Positions 41,254 through 49,344 of a DNA stretch of 64,000 nt are shown in pieces (the first letter of the stretch is position 1; each line of letters begins with the position of its first letter). Below the pieces are notes generated by a model, which worked only from the letters and a program-made list of their open reading frames with translations, did no database searches and was not told the DNA's origin. The stretch comes from Variovorax boronicumulans (GTDB taxonomy: Bacteria > Pseudomonadota > Gammaproteobacteria > Burkholderiales > Burkholderiaceae_C): contig NZ_JARXVG010000001.1 of the NCBI RefSeq assembly GCF_029892485.1, forward strand, positions 868,001 through 932,000, given 5' to 3'. The position numbers and the translations under genes were made by a program.

Positions 41254-42585
41254 ATGACCCGCAGACCCAACATCATCTTCATCGTCGCCGACGACCTCGG
41301 CTATGCCGACCTCGGCTGCTACGGCGGCCGCGACGCCGCCTTCGGCGCCGTGTCGCCCGTGCTCGACGGCCTGGCCGCAAACGGCCTGAAGCTCACGCAG
41401 GGCTACGCGAACTCGCCCGTGTGCTCGCCCACGCGCTTCGCGATGATCACCGCGCGCTACCAGTACCGCCTGCGCGGCGCGGCCGAAGAGCCGATCAGAA
41501 GCAGCAGCCGCGGCAGCACCACGCTCGGCCTTCCGACCGACCACCCCACCCTGCCCTCGCTGCTGAAGGCCAGCGGCTACCAGACCGCGCTCATCGGCAA
41601 GTGGCACCTGGGCTACCCGCCCCACTTCGGGCCGCTGCGCTCGGGGTACGACGAGTTCTTCGGGCCCATGTCGGGCGGCGTGGACTACTTCACCCACTGC
41701 GACTCTGCCGGCCAGCACGACCTGTGGTTCGGCGAGGAAGACAAGAAGGAAGACGGCTACCTCACCGACATGCTCTCCAAGCGCGCCGTGGACTACGTCG
41801 AGCGCATGGCCGAACTGCAGAAGAAGGAAGAGGCGCCCTTCTTCCTGAGCCTGCACTACACCGCCCCGCACTGGCCCTGGGAAACCCGCGACGACGCCGA
41901 GAAGGCGCCCGCCATCAAGGACAACCTGTTCGACCTGGCCGGCGGCAACATCCATGTGTACCGCCGCATGATCCATCACATGGACGAAGGCATCGGCTGG
42001 ATCATGGCCGCGCTCGAAAAGCACGGCATGGCCGACGACACCCTCGTGGTGTTCACCAGCGACAACGGCGGCGAGCGCTTCTCGGACAACTGGCCGCTGG
42101 TCGGCGGCAAGATGGACCTGACCGAAGGCGGCATCCGCGTGCCATGGATCGCGCACTGGCCCGCCGTGATCGCCAAGGGCGGCGAGAGCGCGCAGCTGTG
42201 CATGACCATGGACTGGTCCGCGACCATGCTCGAAGCCGCCGGCGTGAAGGCCGATGCGGACTACCCGCTCGACGGCATCTCGCTGATGCCCGTGCTCAAG
42301 GATGCGAAGCACAACTTCCGCCGCCCGCTGCACTGGCGCATGAACCACCGCGGCCAGCAGGCGCTGCGCGATGGCGACTGGAAGTACCTGAAGGTCGACG
42401 GCAACGAGTACCTCTTCAACATTCCTGCGGACGAGCGTGAGCGCGCGAACCTCGGCAAGAAAGAGCCCGAGCGGCTGGCTGCGATGCGGGCGGACTGGCT
42501 GGCGTGGAATGCGACGATGCCGGCGATTCCGGAGGATGCGACGGTGAGCCTGGGGTATTCGGTGAAGGATATGCCGCAGCGTTGA
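41254..42585 (+). CDS. Sulfatase (arylsulfatase family), cytosolic
   Basis: This 443-residue type I sulfatase hydrolyses sulfate esters. Metal ligands Asp13-Asp14 are in IIFIVADDLGYADLG, and the formylglycine motif is CSPTR with Cys57 as the residue to be converted. A conserved GKWHLGY and TSDNGG complete the active site. There is no signal peptide, so the substrate must be imported, fitting the two binding-protein genes 14 bp upstream. The formylglycine-generating enzyme is not in the window. The last 100 bases switch to G-ending codons. Confidence 0.92.
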   Translation: MTRRPNIIFIVADDLGYADLGCYGGRDAAFGAVSPVLDGLAANGLKLTQGYANSPVCSPTRFAMITARYQYRLRGAAEEPIRSSSRGSTTLGLPTDHPTLPSLLKASGYQTALIGKWHLGYPPHFGPLRSGYDEFFGPMSGGVDYFTHCDSAGQHDLWFGEEDKKEDGYLTDMLSKRAVDYVERMAELQKKEEAPFFLSLHYTAPHWPWETRDDAEKAPAIKDNLFDLAGGNIHVYRRMIHHMDEGIGWIMAALEKHGMADDTLVVFTSDNGGERFSDNWPLVGGKMDLTEGGIRVPWIAHWPAVIAKGGESAQLCMTMDWSATMLEAAGVKADADYPLDGISLMPVLKDAKHNFRRPLHWRMNHRGQQALRDGDWKYLKVDGNEYLFNIPADERERANLGKKEPERLAAMRADWLAWNATMPAIPEDATVSLGYSVKDMPQR

Positions 42586-42631
42586 GGCTTGCGCCAGGCC
42601 TGAAATTCTCCCGGCCTGTTTAGATTTTTTC

Positions 42632-42732
42632 GCGTTGTCGTAGTTGAACTGCGACAACGCAGATAAAACGAAATCGCCAAGGCAGCGAAGGCAAGAAAAG
42701 CACGGGTCGCCATTGCACGTCAGACAACGCAG
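42632..42732. promoter_or_regulatory. Palindrome and direct repeat upstream of the TDT gene
   Basis: A near-perfect 29-bp palindrome spans 42632-42660, with arms GCGTTGTCG (42632-42640) and CGACAACGC (42652-42660) and an inner AGTT-G-AACT. The decamer GACAACGCAG at its end (42653-42662) is repeated at 42723-42732. T-runs precede rather than follow it, so it is unlikely to be a terminator. A regulator-binding region for the TDT gene is more likely. The rest of 42586-42778 shows nothing I can name. Confidence 0.5.
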
Positions 42733-42778
42733 CGATTTGGCAGGAATCACCGTCCCACGGCAATAACAGCCACCCCCG

Positions 42779-43807
42779 ATGCGCCCGAGACTGGCGCGCA
42801 TGACCAACAACTCCGCCTCCCCCGCCCTCGGCACGACGACAAAGGCCCGCGCCGCCACCGGGCCGTCCGTCAAGAACCTTCCCGTCAACCTCTTCGCCGC
42901 CGTGATGGGCCTCTCGGGCCTTGCGCTCGGCTGGCGCTTTGCGCACACCGAATTCGGCGCACCCCGCGTGGTGTCGGATGCGATCGGCCTCTTTGCCACC
43001 CTCGTGTTCGCCGTGCTCCTGCTCGGGTATGGCGCCAAGGTGCTGCGGCACCCGGCGGCCGTGAAGGCGGAGTTCAACCATCCGATTGCAGGCAACTTCT
43101 TCGGCACCATCGCCATTGCGCTGCTGCTGCAATCGGCTGTGCTGGGTGCGTACGACAGCGCGCTGGGCCAGGCGCTCTGGGTGGTCGGCACCGTTCTCAC
43201 GCTGCTGCTGGCCGCGCACGTCGCCTCGCGCCTTCTGGGCGGCAACGGCCACCCCGCGCATGCGGTGCCGGCCTGGATCATTCCGGGCGTCGCCGCGCTG
43301 GACATCCCGGTCACGGGCAGCCACATGCCCATGGCGTGGGCCGGGGAGGTGCTGCTGCTGTCGGCGGCCGTGGGCTCGGTGCTTGCGCTCGTGATGTTCA
43401 CGATGATCGTCACCCGGTTGATTCAGCACGAGCCGCTCGCGCCCGCCATGACCCCCTCGCTGATCATCCTTATCGCGCCGTTCGAGGTGGGGTTCACGGC
43501 GTATGTGAACCTCACGGGGCGGGTGGATCTGTTTGCGGGGCTGTTGTTTTACTTCGGGCTGTTCTTGTTCGTGGTGCTGGCGCCGAAGGTGTTCAGGCGC
43601 AGCGTGCCGTTTGGGGCGGGGTGGTGGGCGGTGAGCTTTCCGCTGGCTGCGATGGTGAATGCGGGGTTGAAGTACGCGGGGGTGCGGGGGGAGATGCCTC
43701 TGAAGGTGCTGGCGGGGGGAATGTTGGTGGGGCTGACTGTGGTGCTGGCTGTGTTGACGGTTCGGACGGTGCGGGTTCTTTTCAATGGGCGATTGCTGGC
43801 TGGTTGA
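42779..43807 (+). CDS. TDT family transporter (TehA/SLAC1-like)
   Basis: This 342-residue inner-membrane protein has ten hydrophobic segments and begins with the TDT pattern NLPVNLFAAVMGLSGLALGWR (TehA-like). Later segments include FNHPIAGNFFGTIAIALL and AWIIPGVAALDIPVTG. Relatives (TehA, SLAC1, SsuE-linked TDT) pass anions such as sulfite, chloride or malate. Beside a sulfatase, a sulfur-oxyanion exporter is plausible, but this is inference. ATGs at 42779 and 42800 are both possible. From about 43490 the codon choice shifts to GGG and TTG. Confidence 0.88.
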   Translation: MRPRLARMTNNSASPALGTTTKARAATGPSVKNLPVNLFAAVMGLSGLALGWRFAHTEFGAPRVVSDAIGLFATLVFAVLLLGYGAKVLRHPAAVKAEFNHPIAGNFFGTIAIALLLQSAVLGAYDSALGQALWVVGTVLTLLLAAHVASRLLGGNGHPAHAVPAWIIPGVAALDIPVTGSHMPMAWAGEVLLLSAAVGSVLALVMFTMIVTRLIQHEPLAPAMTPSLIILIAPFEVGFTAYVNLTGRVDLFAGLLFYFGLFLFVVLAPKVFRRSVPFGAGWWAVSFPLAAMVNAGLKYAGVRGEMPLKVLAGGMLVGLTVVLAVLTVRTVRVLFNGRLLAG

Positions 43808-43912
43808 GCGAATCCATCCGGAACGAATTCTGTCGATGCTGCCGCGTCACGGAGAACATTAGATACATCGGCAAGGACGGGCAAGTCTCACGATTCATTC
43901 TGAAAATGCGGG

Positions 43913-43942
43913 TTGACTTCAATTTAGATATATATCTAAAAT
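43913..43942 (+). promoter_or_regulatory. Promoter and PadR operator of the metal-responsive pair
   Basis: A -35 TTGACT (43913-43918) and -10 TAAAAT (43937-43942) with an 18-bp spacer flank a perfect 18-bp palindrome, TTTAGATATATATCTAAA (43923-43940). The dyad fills the promoter spacer, the usual place for a repressor. The PadR protein encoded just downstream is the expected binder. The ribosome site AAGGA follows. Confidence 0.75.
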
Positions 43943-43972
43943 CATTTCGACACCCTCCAAAAGGATTTCGAC

Positions 43973-44605
43973 ATGCGACACCCCCACTTCGGCCATCACC
44001 ACCACAACCACCACTGCCACGCCCCCCGTGGCGAGCACGGCGACGGCTTCTCCGGCGGCCGGGGCCGTCATGGTCATGGCGACGACGGCGACCTCGGCGA
44101 AGAGCGCATGCCCGGAGGCCGCGGCGGTCGCGGCGGCGGGCGCGTGTTCGGGCATGGCGGCCTGCGCTTCGTGCTGCTGCAACTCATCGCCGACAAGCCC
44201 TCGCACGGCTACGAGCTCATCAAGGCCATCGAAGAGCGCCTGGGCGGCAGCTATGCACCGAGCCCCGGTGTGGTCTACCCCACCCTCACGCTGCTCGAGG
44301 AGATGGGCCACCTGAGCGTGGAAACGGCCGACAACGGCGGCCGCAAGCGCTACAGCATCACCCCGGGCGGCCAGGAGTTCCTGGCCGCGAACCGCGAAAC
44401 GGCCGACGCCATGATGGCCCGCATGACGGGCGGCGTGGACGGCGCGGGCCCGCGTGGCGGCCGGCCGCCGCAGGTCACGCGCGCCATCGAGAACCTGAAG
44501 CTCGCGATGCGCATGCGCCTCGCGGGCACGCCCCTCACCGAACAACAAGCCCACGATTTCGCCGCGGTGCTCGACAGCGCCGCCCAACAGTTAGAGCGCA
44601 TCTGA
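43973..44605 (+). CDS. yqjI: YqjI-like PadR regulator with His/Gly-rich metal tail
   Basis: This 210-residue regulator has an N-terminal 60-residue stretch very rich in His and Gly (HFGHHHHNHHCH and twelve His in the first 35 residues). The PadR winged helix follows: LRFVLLQLIADKPSHGYELIKAIEER and SPGVVYPTLTLLEEMGHL. E. coli YqjI has the same design, binds nickel or iron and represses yqjH. Here the next gene is a YqjH-like reductase 14 bp away. The operator is at 43923-43940. Confidence 0.88.
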   Translation: MRHPHFGHHHHNHHCHAPRGEHGDGFSGGRGRHGHGDDGDLGEERMPGGRGGRGGGRVFGHGGLRFVLLQLIADKPSHGYELIKAIEERLGGSYAPSPGVVYPTLTLLEEMGHLSVETADNGGRKRYSITPGGQEFLAANRETADAMMARMTGGVDGAGPRGGRPPQVTRAIENLKLAMRMRLAGTPLTEQQAHDFAAVLDSAAQQLERI

Positions 44606-44619
44606 ACTTCTTCTTTTAA

Positions 44620-45459
44620 ATGACCGACCTCACCACCCAACCTTCTTCCAGCGCCCCGGACCGCACGCCGCGCCGCGTGCGCCATGACCTTCGTTTTCGC
44701 CAACTCACTGTGAAGACAGTGCAGCGCGTGACGTCGCACCTGATCCGCATCGTGCTGACGGGCGACGACCTCGTGGGCTTCACGAGCCTGGGATTCGACG
44801 ATCACTCGAAGATCTTTTTCCCCGATGCCGCAACGGGCCAGCTCACGCTGCCGACGGCCGGGCCCGATGGCCCGGTATGGCCCGCGAGCGGCCGCCCCAC
44901 AATGCGCGACTACACGCCGCGCCGCTACGACGCGAAGGCGAACACGCTGGAAATCGACTTCGCGCTGCACGACGCCGGCCCCGCCACGCAATGGGCCGAG
45001 AACGCGAAGCCCGGAGACGTGCTGGGCGTGGGCGGACCGCGCGGCTCGTTCATCGTGCCGACGGATTTCGACTGGCACCTGCTGATCGGCGACGACACGG
45101 CCCTGCCCGCCATCTCGCGGCGACTGGTCGAGCTGCCTGCCGGAGCGCGGGCGGTGGTGCTGGCGGAGGTCGACAGCGAAGCCGACGAGATTCCGTTCGA
45201 GACGCAGGCCGAGCTCACGCTGCAGTGGGTGTACCGACGTGGCGCGGAGGCGGGCGTGAGCACGGTGCTGGTCGATGCGCTCAAGGCGGCGAAGTTGCCG
45301 GCCGGCGACTTCCACGCGTGGGTCGGGTGCGAGTCGGGCATTGCGAAGGCCTTGCGCGCGCACCTTGTGGGCGAGCGCGGCGCGAATCCGAAGTGGACCC
45401 GGGCCTCGGGCTATTGGCGGCGCGGCACTGCGGCCACGCACGATTCGCACGACGAGTGA
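44620..45459 (+). CDS. Siderophore-interacting FAD ferric reductase (YqjH-like)
   Basis: This 279-residue flavin reductase of the SIP family releases iron from ferric siderophores using NAD(P)H. The FAD-binding signature is RDYTPRRYDAKANTLEIDF near residue 92, with the preceding ferredoxin-reductase-like beta barrel. A nicotinamide-domain GPRGSFIVP and WLLIGDDTALPA-like region follow. The context with a metal-binding PadR regulator matches yqjI-yqjH. The stop is 9 bp before the second palindromic repeat. Confidence 0.9.
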   Translation: MTDLTTQPSSSAPDRTPRRVRHDLRFRQLTVKTVQRVTSHLIRIVLTGDDLVGFTSLGFDDHSKIFFPDAATGQLTLPTAGPDGPVWPASGRPTMRDYTPRRYDAKANTLEIDFALHDAGPATQWAENAKPGDVLGVGGPRGSFIVPTDFDWHLLIGDDTALPAISRRLVELPAGARAVVLAEVDSEADEIPFETQAELTLQWVYRRGAEAGVSTVLVDALKAAKLPAGDFHAWVGCESGIAKALRAHLVGERGANPKWTRASGYWRRGTAATHDSHDE

Positions 45460-45468
45460 CCCCGCTTT

Positions 45469-45589
45469 GCTCCTTCCCCTTCCGGGGGAAGGCTGGGATG
45501 GGGGCACGCGGCGCTTGTTGGGCGCAGTGCTTCATCGAGCGCCGCTTGCCCCCACCCCCGCCCTCCCCCGGGAGGGGAGGGAGAAAGAC
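45469..45589. repeat. Two-armed palindromic interspersed repeat, copy 2
   Basis: A 121-bp element in inverted orientation to 5607-5726. Its left arm (hairpin centred near 45483) and right arm (centred near 45570) are almost identical to the opposite arms of copy 1. The middle 40 bp differ. It fills the gap between the convergent SIP reductase and EmrB-type genes, where a bidirectional RNA hairpin would end transcription. Confidence 0.85.
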
Positions 45590-45595
45590 CAAGAG

Positions 45596-47128
45596 TCAGT
45601 GCGGCACTTCAGCAGGCCCTGAAGCAGCCGCATTGCGCCGCGGACTGCGGATCAACAGCAGCAATGGAATCGCCATCAACGTGATCACCATCATGATCGC
45701 GAAGTCGTCCAGATAGCCGATGAGCGCGCCCTGCCGCGTGACCTCGGCATTGAGCATCGCGAGCCCGGTCATGGTGTCAGGCGACATCATCGGCGGCAGG
45801 CCCGCGAGCCCCGGGTTGCCCGGCGCCACGGTCGCCGCAATCTCCGAATGTGCCCTGCTCGACCCTTCGGTCAAAAGCGCCTGCACGATCGAGATGCCCA
45901 CGCTGCTGCCGATGTTGCGCAGCAGGCTGAAGATGGGCGTGCCCTGGTTGCGCAGGCGCGGCGCGAGCGTGGCGAAGGTCGCGGTCGACAGCGGCACGAA
46001 GGTGAAGCCGATCCCCAACCCCTGGATGAAGCCCGAAAGAACGATGAGGCTGCTGTCCATCTGCAGCGTGAGCCGCGTCATCTGGTAGAGCGAAAACGCC
46101 GTGAGGCCGAAGCCCACGGCCATGATGGCGCGCACGTCGATGCGCTGCACCAGGCGCCCGACGATGATCATCGCGATCATGGTGCCGATGCCGCGCGGCG
46201 CGGTCACCTCTCCGGTGTAGATGACGGGGTAGCCCATCAGGCCCTGCAGGAAGTTGGGCAACAGCGCCATCGTCGCGAACAGGATCATGCCGACGATGAA
46301 GGCGAACAGAAGGCCGGTGACGAAGTTGCGGTCTTTGAGCAAGTCGCGGTCGAAGAACGACACGCCCTGCACCGTCCACGTATGGACCACGAAGAAGCCG
46401 AAGGCCACGAGCGCGGCGGCGGCTTCGAGCTTGATCTCCCACGAGTCGAACCAGTCGAGTTGCTCGCCGCGGTCCAGAAAGAGCTGCAGCATGCCGATGG
46501 CCAGGCTCAGCGTGACGAAGCCGAAGATGTCGAGCTTCTCGCCCTGCGGCCGGCTCTCGGGCAGGTAGCGCGCAATGCCCCAGAACGCGAAGATGCCCAC
46601 CGGCAGGTTGATGAAGAACACCCAGCGCCAGTCGAAGTTCTCGGTGAGCCAGCCGCCCAGGAGCGGCCCGAGGATGGGCCCGACCATGATGCCCGCGCCC
46701 CAGATGGCCATGGCCTGGCCGACCTTCTCCCGCGGGTTGATGTCCAGCAGCACCGCCTGCGACAGCGGCACCAGCGCCGCGCCGAACACGCCCTGCAACA
46801 GCCGCGCGGCCACGATGCCGACCAGCGATGTCGCCAGGCCGCACAGCGCCGACGCCACCGTGAAGCCGATCACCGAGATGATGAACACGCGTCGCCGGCC
46901 CCAGTGGCCGCACAGCCACCCGGTGAGCGGCAGCGCGATGGCCGAGGCGACGATGTACGAGGTGAGCACCCAGGTGATCTGGTCCTGCGAGGCCTGCAGG
47001 CTGCCCTGCATGTGGGGCAAGGCGACGTTGGCGATGGTGGTGTCCAGCGCCTGCATGATGGTCGCCAGCATGATAGAGACGGTGATCATGCCGCGGTGCG
47101 GCACGCTGGTTCCGGGGGCGACGCTCAT
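45596..47128 (-). CDS. MFS drug exporter of the DHA2 (EmrB/QacA) type
   Basis: This 510-residue protein has 14 predicted helices. The motif-A loop LTGWLCGHWGRRRVFI and the C-motif region GIMVGPILGPLLGGWLTENFDWRWVFFINLPVG are those of EmrB. Such exporters work with an EmrA adaptor, which is not adjacent here. The marR stop overlaps this start by 4 nt (ATGA), so the two are translationally coupled and probably form a drug-inducible pair. Confidence 0.93.
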   Translation of the reverse strand: MSVAPGTSVPHRGMITVSIMLATIMQALDTTIANVALPHMQGSLQASQDQITWVLTSYIVASAIALPLTGWLCGHWGRRRVFIISVIGFTVASALCGLATSLVGIVAARLLQGVFGAALVPLSQAVLLDINPREKVGQAMAIWGAGIMVGPILGPLLGGWLTENFDWRWVFFINLPVGIFAFWGIARYLPESRPQGEKLDIFGFVTLSLAIGMLQLFLDRGEQLDWFDSWEIKLEAAAALVAFGFFVVHTWTVQGVSFFDRDLLKDRNFVTGLLFAFIVGMILFATMALLPNFLQGLMGYPVIYTGEVTAPRGIGTMIAMIIVGRLVQRIDVRAIMAVGFGLTAFSLYQMTRLTLQMDSSLIVLSGFIQGLGIGFTFVPLSTATFATLAPRLRNQGTPIFSLLRNIGSSVGISIVQALLTEGSSRAHSEIAATVAPGNPGLAGLPPMMSPDTMTGLAMLNAEVTRQGALIGYLDDFAIMMVITLMAIPLLLLIRSPRRNAAASGPAEVPH

Positions 47129-47592
47129 GGCTTTTTTACGTCGGCCGAGGTGATGTCCACGAGGCTTTCGCGCACCTTGCCGAGCAAGCTCAGCAGCTGC
47201 GCGCGCTCAGGCTGCGAGAGCACCGACATCACGCGGGCGTTGAGGCCGTCGCTGATGCTGAGGGCGGCATCGAGCGCCTTTTCGGCGCTGGGCTCCAGGT
47301 GGATCTTGTTGACGCGGCGGTCGGTGGCGCTGGGTTCGCGGCGTATCCAGCCGGCTGCGGCCATGCGGTCGCAGAGGCCCGCCACGGCCATGGGGGTCAG
47401 GTCAAGGCGCTGCGCAAGTTCGGCTTGCGAGAGCGGCTCTTCGTCGCCGTGCATGGCGAGTGCGCCGAGCAGCCGGCACTGCGCGCTGGAGAGGCCGATG
47501 CGTTCGCGCGCGAGGCGGTCGAACTCTTCGTTGTAGAGCTTGCCGACGCTTTTGACGAGGAAACCGAAGCGCTGGGTGAAGTCCCTTTTCAT
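47125..47592 (-). CDS. MarR family regulator of the drug exporter
   Basis: This 155-residue regulator has the winged helix (QAELAQRLDLTPMAVAGLCDRMAAAGWIRR with the wing DRRVNKIHLE). It is the first gene of a marR-emrB operon and probably represses it. The 53-bp AT-rich leader (47593-47645) contains a TAGATAAT -10-like sequence on the minus strand but no dyad I can trust. Confidence 0.92.
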   Translation of the reverse strand: MKRDFTQRFGFLVKSVGKLYNEEFDRLARERIGLSSAQCRLLGALAMHGDEEPLSQAELAQRLDLTPMAVAGLCDRMAAAGWIRREPSATDRRVNKIHLEPSAEKALDAALSISDGLNARVMSVLSQPERAQLLSLLGKVRESLVDITSADVKKP

Positions 47593-47645
47593 AAGGGACT
47601 GGATTATCTACATGTTTATTAGTTTGGCATTAGCATGCCCCGGCC

Positions 47646-48623
47646 TCAGAGCCAGCCCGCGCGCCTGAACCGGTAGTACAGGTAGCCGCAGGTGCTGACG
47701 ATGAGCACCAGCGCAATCGGGTAGCCGTACCTGAATTTCAGTTCGGGCATGTGCTCGAAGTTCATGCCCCAGATGCCGGCGAACGCGGTGCACACCGCGA
47801 AGATGCTGGCCCAGGCCGCCAGGCGCTTGGTGACTTCGCTCTCCTCGATGGTGACCATCGAGAGGTTGACCGAGATAGCGGTGCCGATGGTGTCGCGCAT
47901 CGCGTCGATGGAGCCGTTGATGCGCACCAGGTGGTCGCCGACGTCGCGAAAGTATTCCTGCGAGCCCATGCAGATCTGCGGCACGCGCCCGCCGTGCAGC
48001 TTGCCCGCGGCCTCGACCAGCGGCGCCACCGCGCGCTTGAGGATCATGCTGCGGCGCTTGAGATCGTACAGCTGCTTGATCTTGTCGCGCGCCGCGCCGC
48101 CCTGCGTGAAGATCTGCTGCTCGATGGATTCGAGCTCGACCTCGAGCGCGTCGATGACGGGGAAGTAGCGGTCGACCACCGCGTCCATCAGCGCATAGAG
48201 CACGAAGCCCGCGCCGTTGCGCAGCAGGTCGGGCTCGCGCTCGCAACGCTCGCGTACGCCCAGAAAGCCCTGCTGGCTGCGGTTGCGCACCGAGAGCACG
48301 TAGTTGCGGCCGACGAACACGTCGACCTCGCCGACGTTCACGCAGTGCTCGCCTTCCGGCGAGGGTTCCACGAGGTGCATGACGACGAAGAGCGAGTCGC
48401 CATATTCCTCGACCTTGGGGCGCTGGTGGCCGTGCTGGGCGTCTTCGACGGCCAGGGGGTGCAGGTTGAACTCCTTCTGCATTTCCAGAAGGTCTTCGGG
48501 CGAAGGATCACTCAGCGCCACCCAGACGAAGCAGCCGGGGCGGGAGATGTACTCGCTGATGTCCTCGACCGGGATGTCGGCGAGCTTGGCGCCGTTTTCG
48601 TAGGCCACGCAGTTGATCAGCAT
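47646..48623 (-). CDS. corA: Magnesium/cobalt transporter CorA
   Basis: CorA is a pentameric channel for Mg2+ (and Co2+ or Ni2+). The 325-residue protein has the acidic N-terminal funnel ([26 protein letters not shown]), a long helix, then two C-terminal membrane helices. The filter motif is [11 protein letters not shown] (the GMN triplet is intact). The end is a basic tail, YRFRRAGWL. Co and Ni enter through CorA, relevant to the efflux locus in this window. Confidence 0.95.
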   Translation of the reverse strand: MLINCVAYENGAKLADIPVEDISEYISRPGCFVWVALSDPSPEDLLEMQKEFNLHPLAVEDAQHGHQRPKVEEYGDSLFVVMHLVEPSPEGEHCVNVGEVDVFVGRNYVLSVRNRSQQGFLGVRERCEREPDLLRNGAGFVLYALMDAVVDRYFPVIDALEVELESIEQQIFTQGGAARDKIKQLYDLKRRSMILKRAVAPLVEAAGKLHGGRVPQICMGSQEYFRDVGDHLVRINGSIDAMRDTIGTAISVNLSMVTIEESEVTKRLAAWASIFAVCTAFAGIWGMNFEHMPELKFRYGYPIALVLIVSTCGYLYYRFRRAGWL

Positions 48624-48639
48624 CGGGACGCGTCCATGT

Positions 48640-49254
48640 TCAGTCTTGGGGGGCGGAGTCCGCCAGTTGGGCCGTGGCGGCCAGCGAAGCCTCGATGGCC
48701 TGTGTTTCGCTGCGAAGCAAGCCGAGCCCCTTGGCCGCGAACGCGGTGTGGCTCGCCAGATCGGCCCACAGGCTCACCGCGGCTTCGGCGCAGGTGAGCG
48801 AGGTGAAGCGGATGCGGCCCTTCGCCAGATCGATGAAGCGCTTCTCGCGCAGCGGGTCCGTACGGTCCCAGGCACCGCCGATGAGCACGCGCTTGCCGCG
48901 CTTGATGCGAGGCTCGCGCTCGGCAAAGAAGGGCAGCCTGGCGGAGACCCAGCCGAGCATGCCGCTGTTCAATGCGGTGTCGAAGTCCGATGGCGCGGTG
49001 TGCGCCTTCGCATAGTCGCGCAGCGTGCCGAGTTGGTAGAGCACCGGGTCCTTGGGCCCCGCCGGGCCGCCTTCCACGGGCCTGATGGTGGAGGGGCCGT
49101 TGCCCGCGCCCCGCTCGGGCCGTTTCGACTTGCGCAGGTCCGCGAGCTGGGCCGGCGACATGCAGAGGTAGAGCGCCGCGAGTTCCGCGGGCAAGGTGGC
49201 GGTGTCCGGCAGCGCGTTCGCTTCAGGGCCTTTGATTTCATCCAACTGGGCCAT
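48640..49254 (-). CDS. Hypothetical protein with possible excisionase-like helix-turn-helix
   Basis: This 204-residue protein starts at the ATG at 49254; a longer frame to 49416 is not supported. Residues about 20-80 ([24 protein letters not shown] and then [17 protein letters not shown]) look like a HTH_17/excisionase DNA-binding fold, with the usual late 'VLYxxGxLR' strand. The rest is soluble and unfamiliar. It lies between corA and mutS and is divergent from mutS. The helix-turn-helix call is weak. Confidence 0.65.
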   Translation of the reverse strand: MAQLDEIKGPEANALPDTATLPAELAALYLCMSPAQLADLRKSKRPERGAGNGPSTIRPVEGGPAGPKDPVLYQLGTLRDYAKAHTAPSDFDTALNSGMLGWVSARLPFFAEREPRIKRGKRVLIGGAWDRTDPLREKRFIDLAKGRIRFTSLTCAEAAVSLWADLASHTAFAAKGLGLLRSETQAIEASLAATAQLADSAPQD

Positions 49255-49344
49255 GGGCGCCTTGTTCTTCACGCGGGGTTTGCGCGGGGGGATTTTAGAG
49301 CGGGGACAGAAGGCGCCGCCCTCCCGTCCCCGATAATCCCCCGA

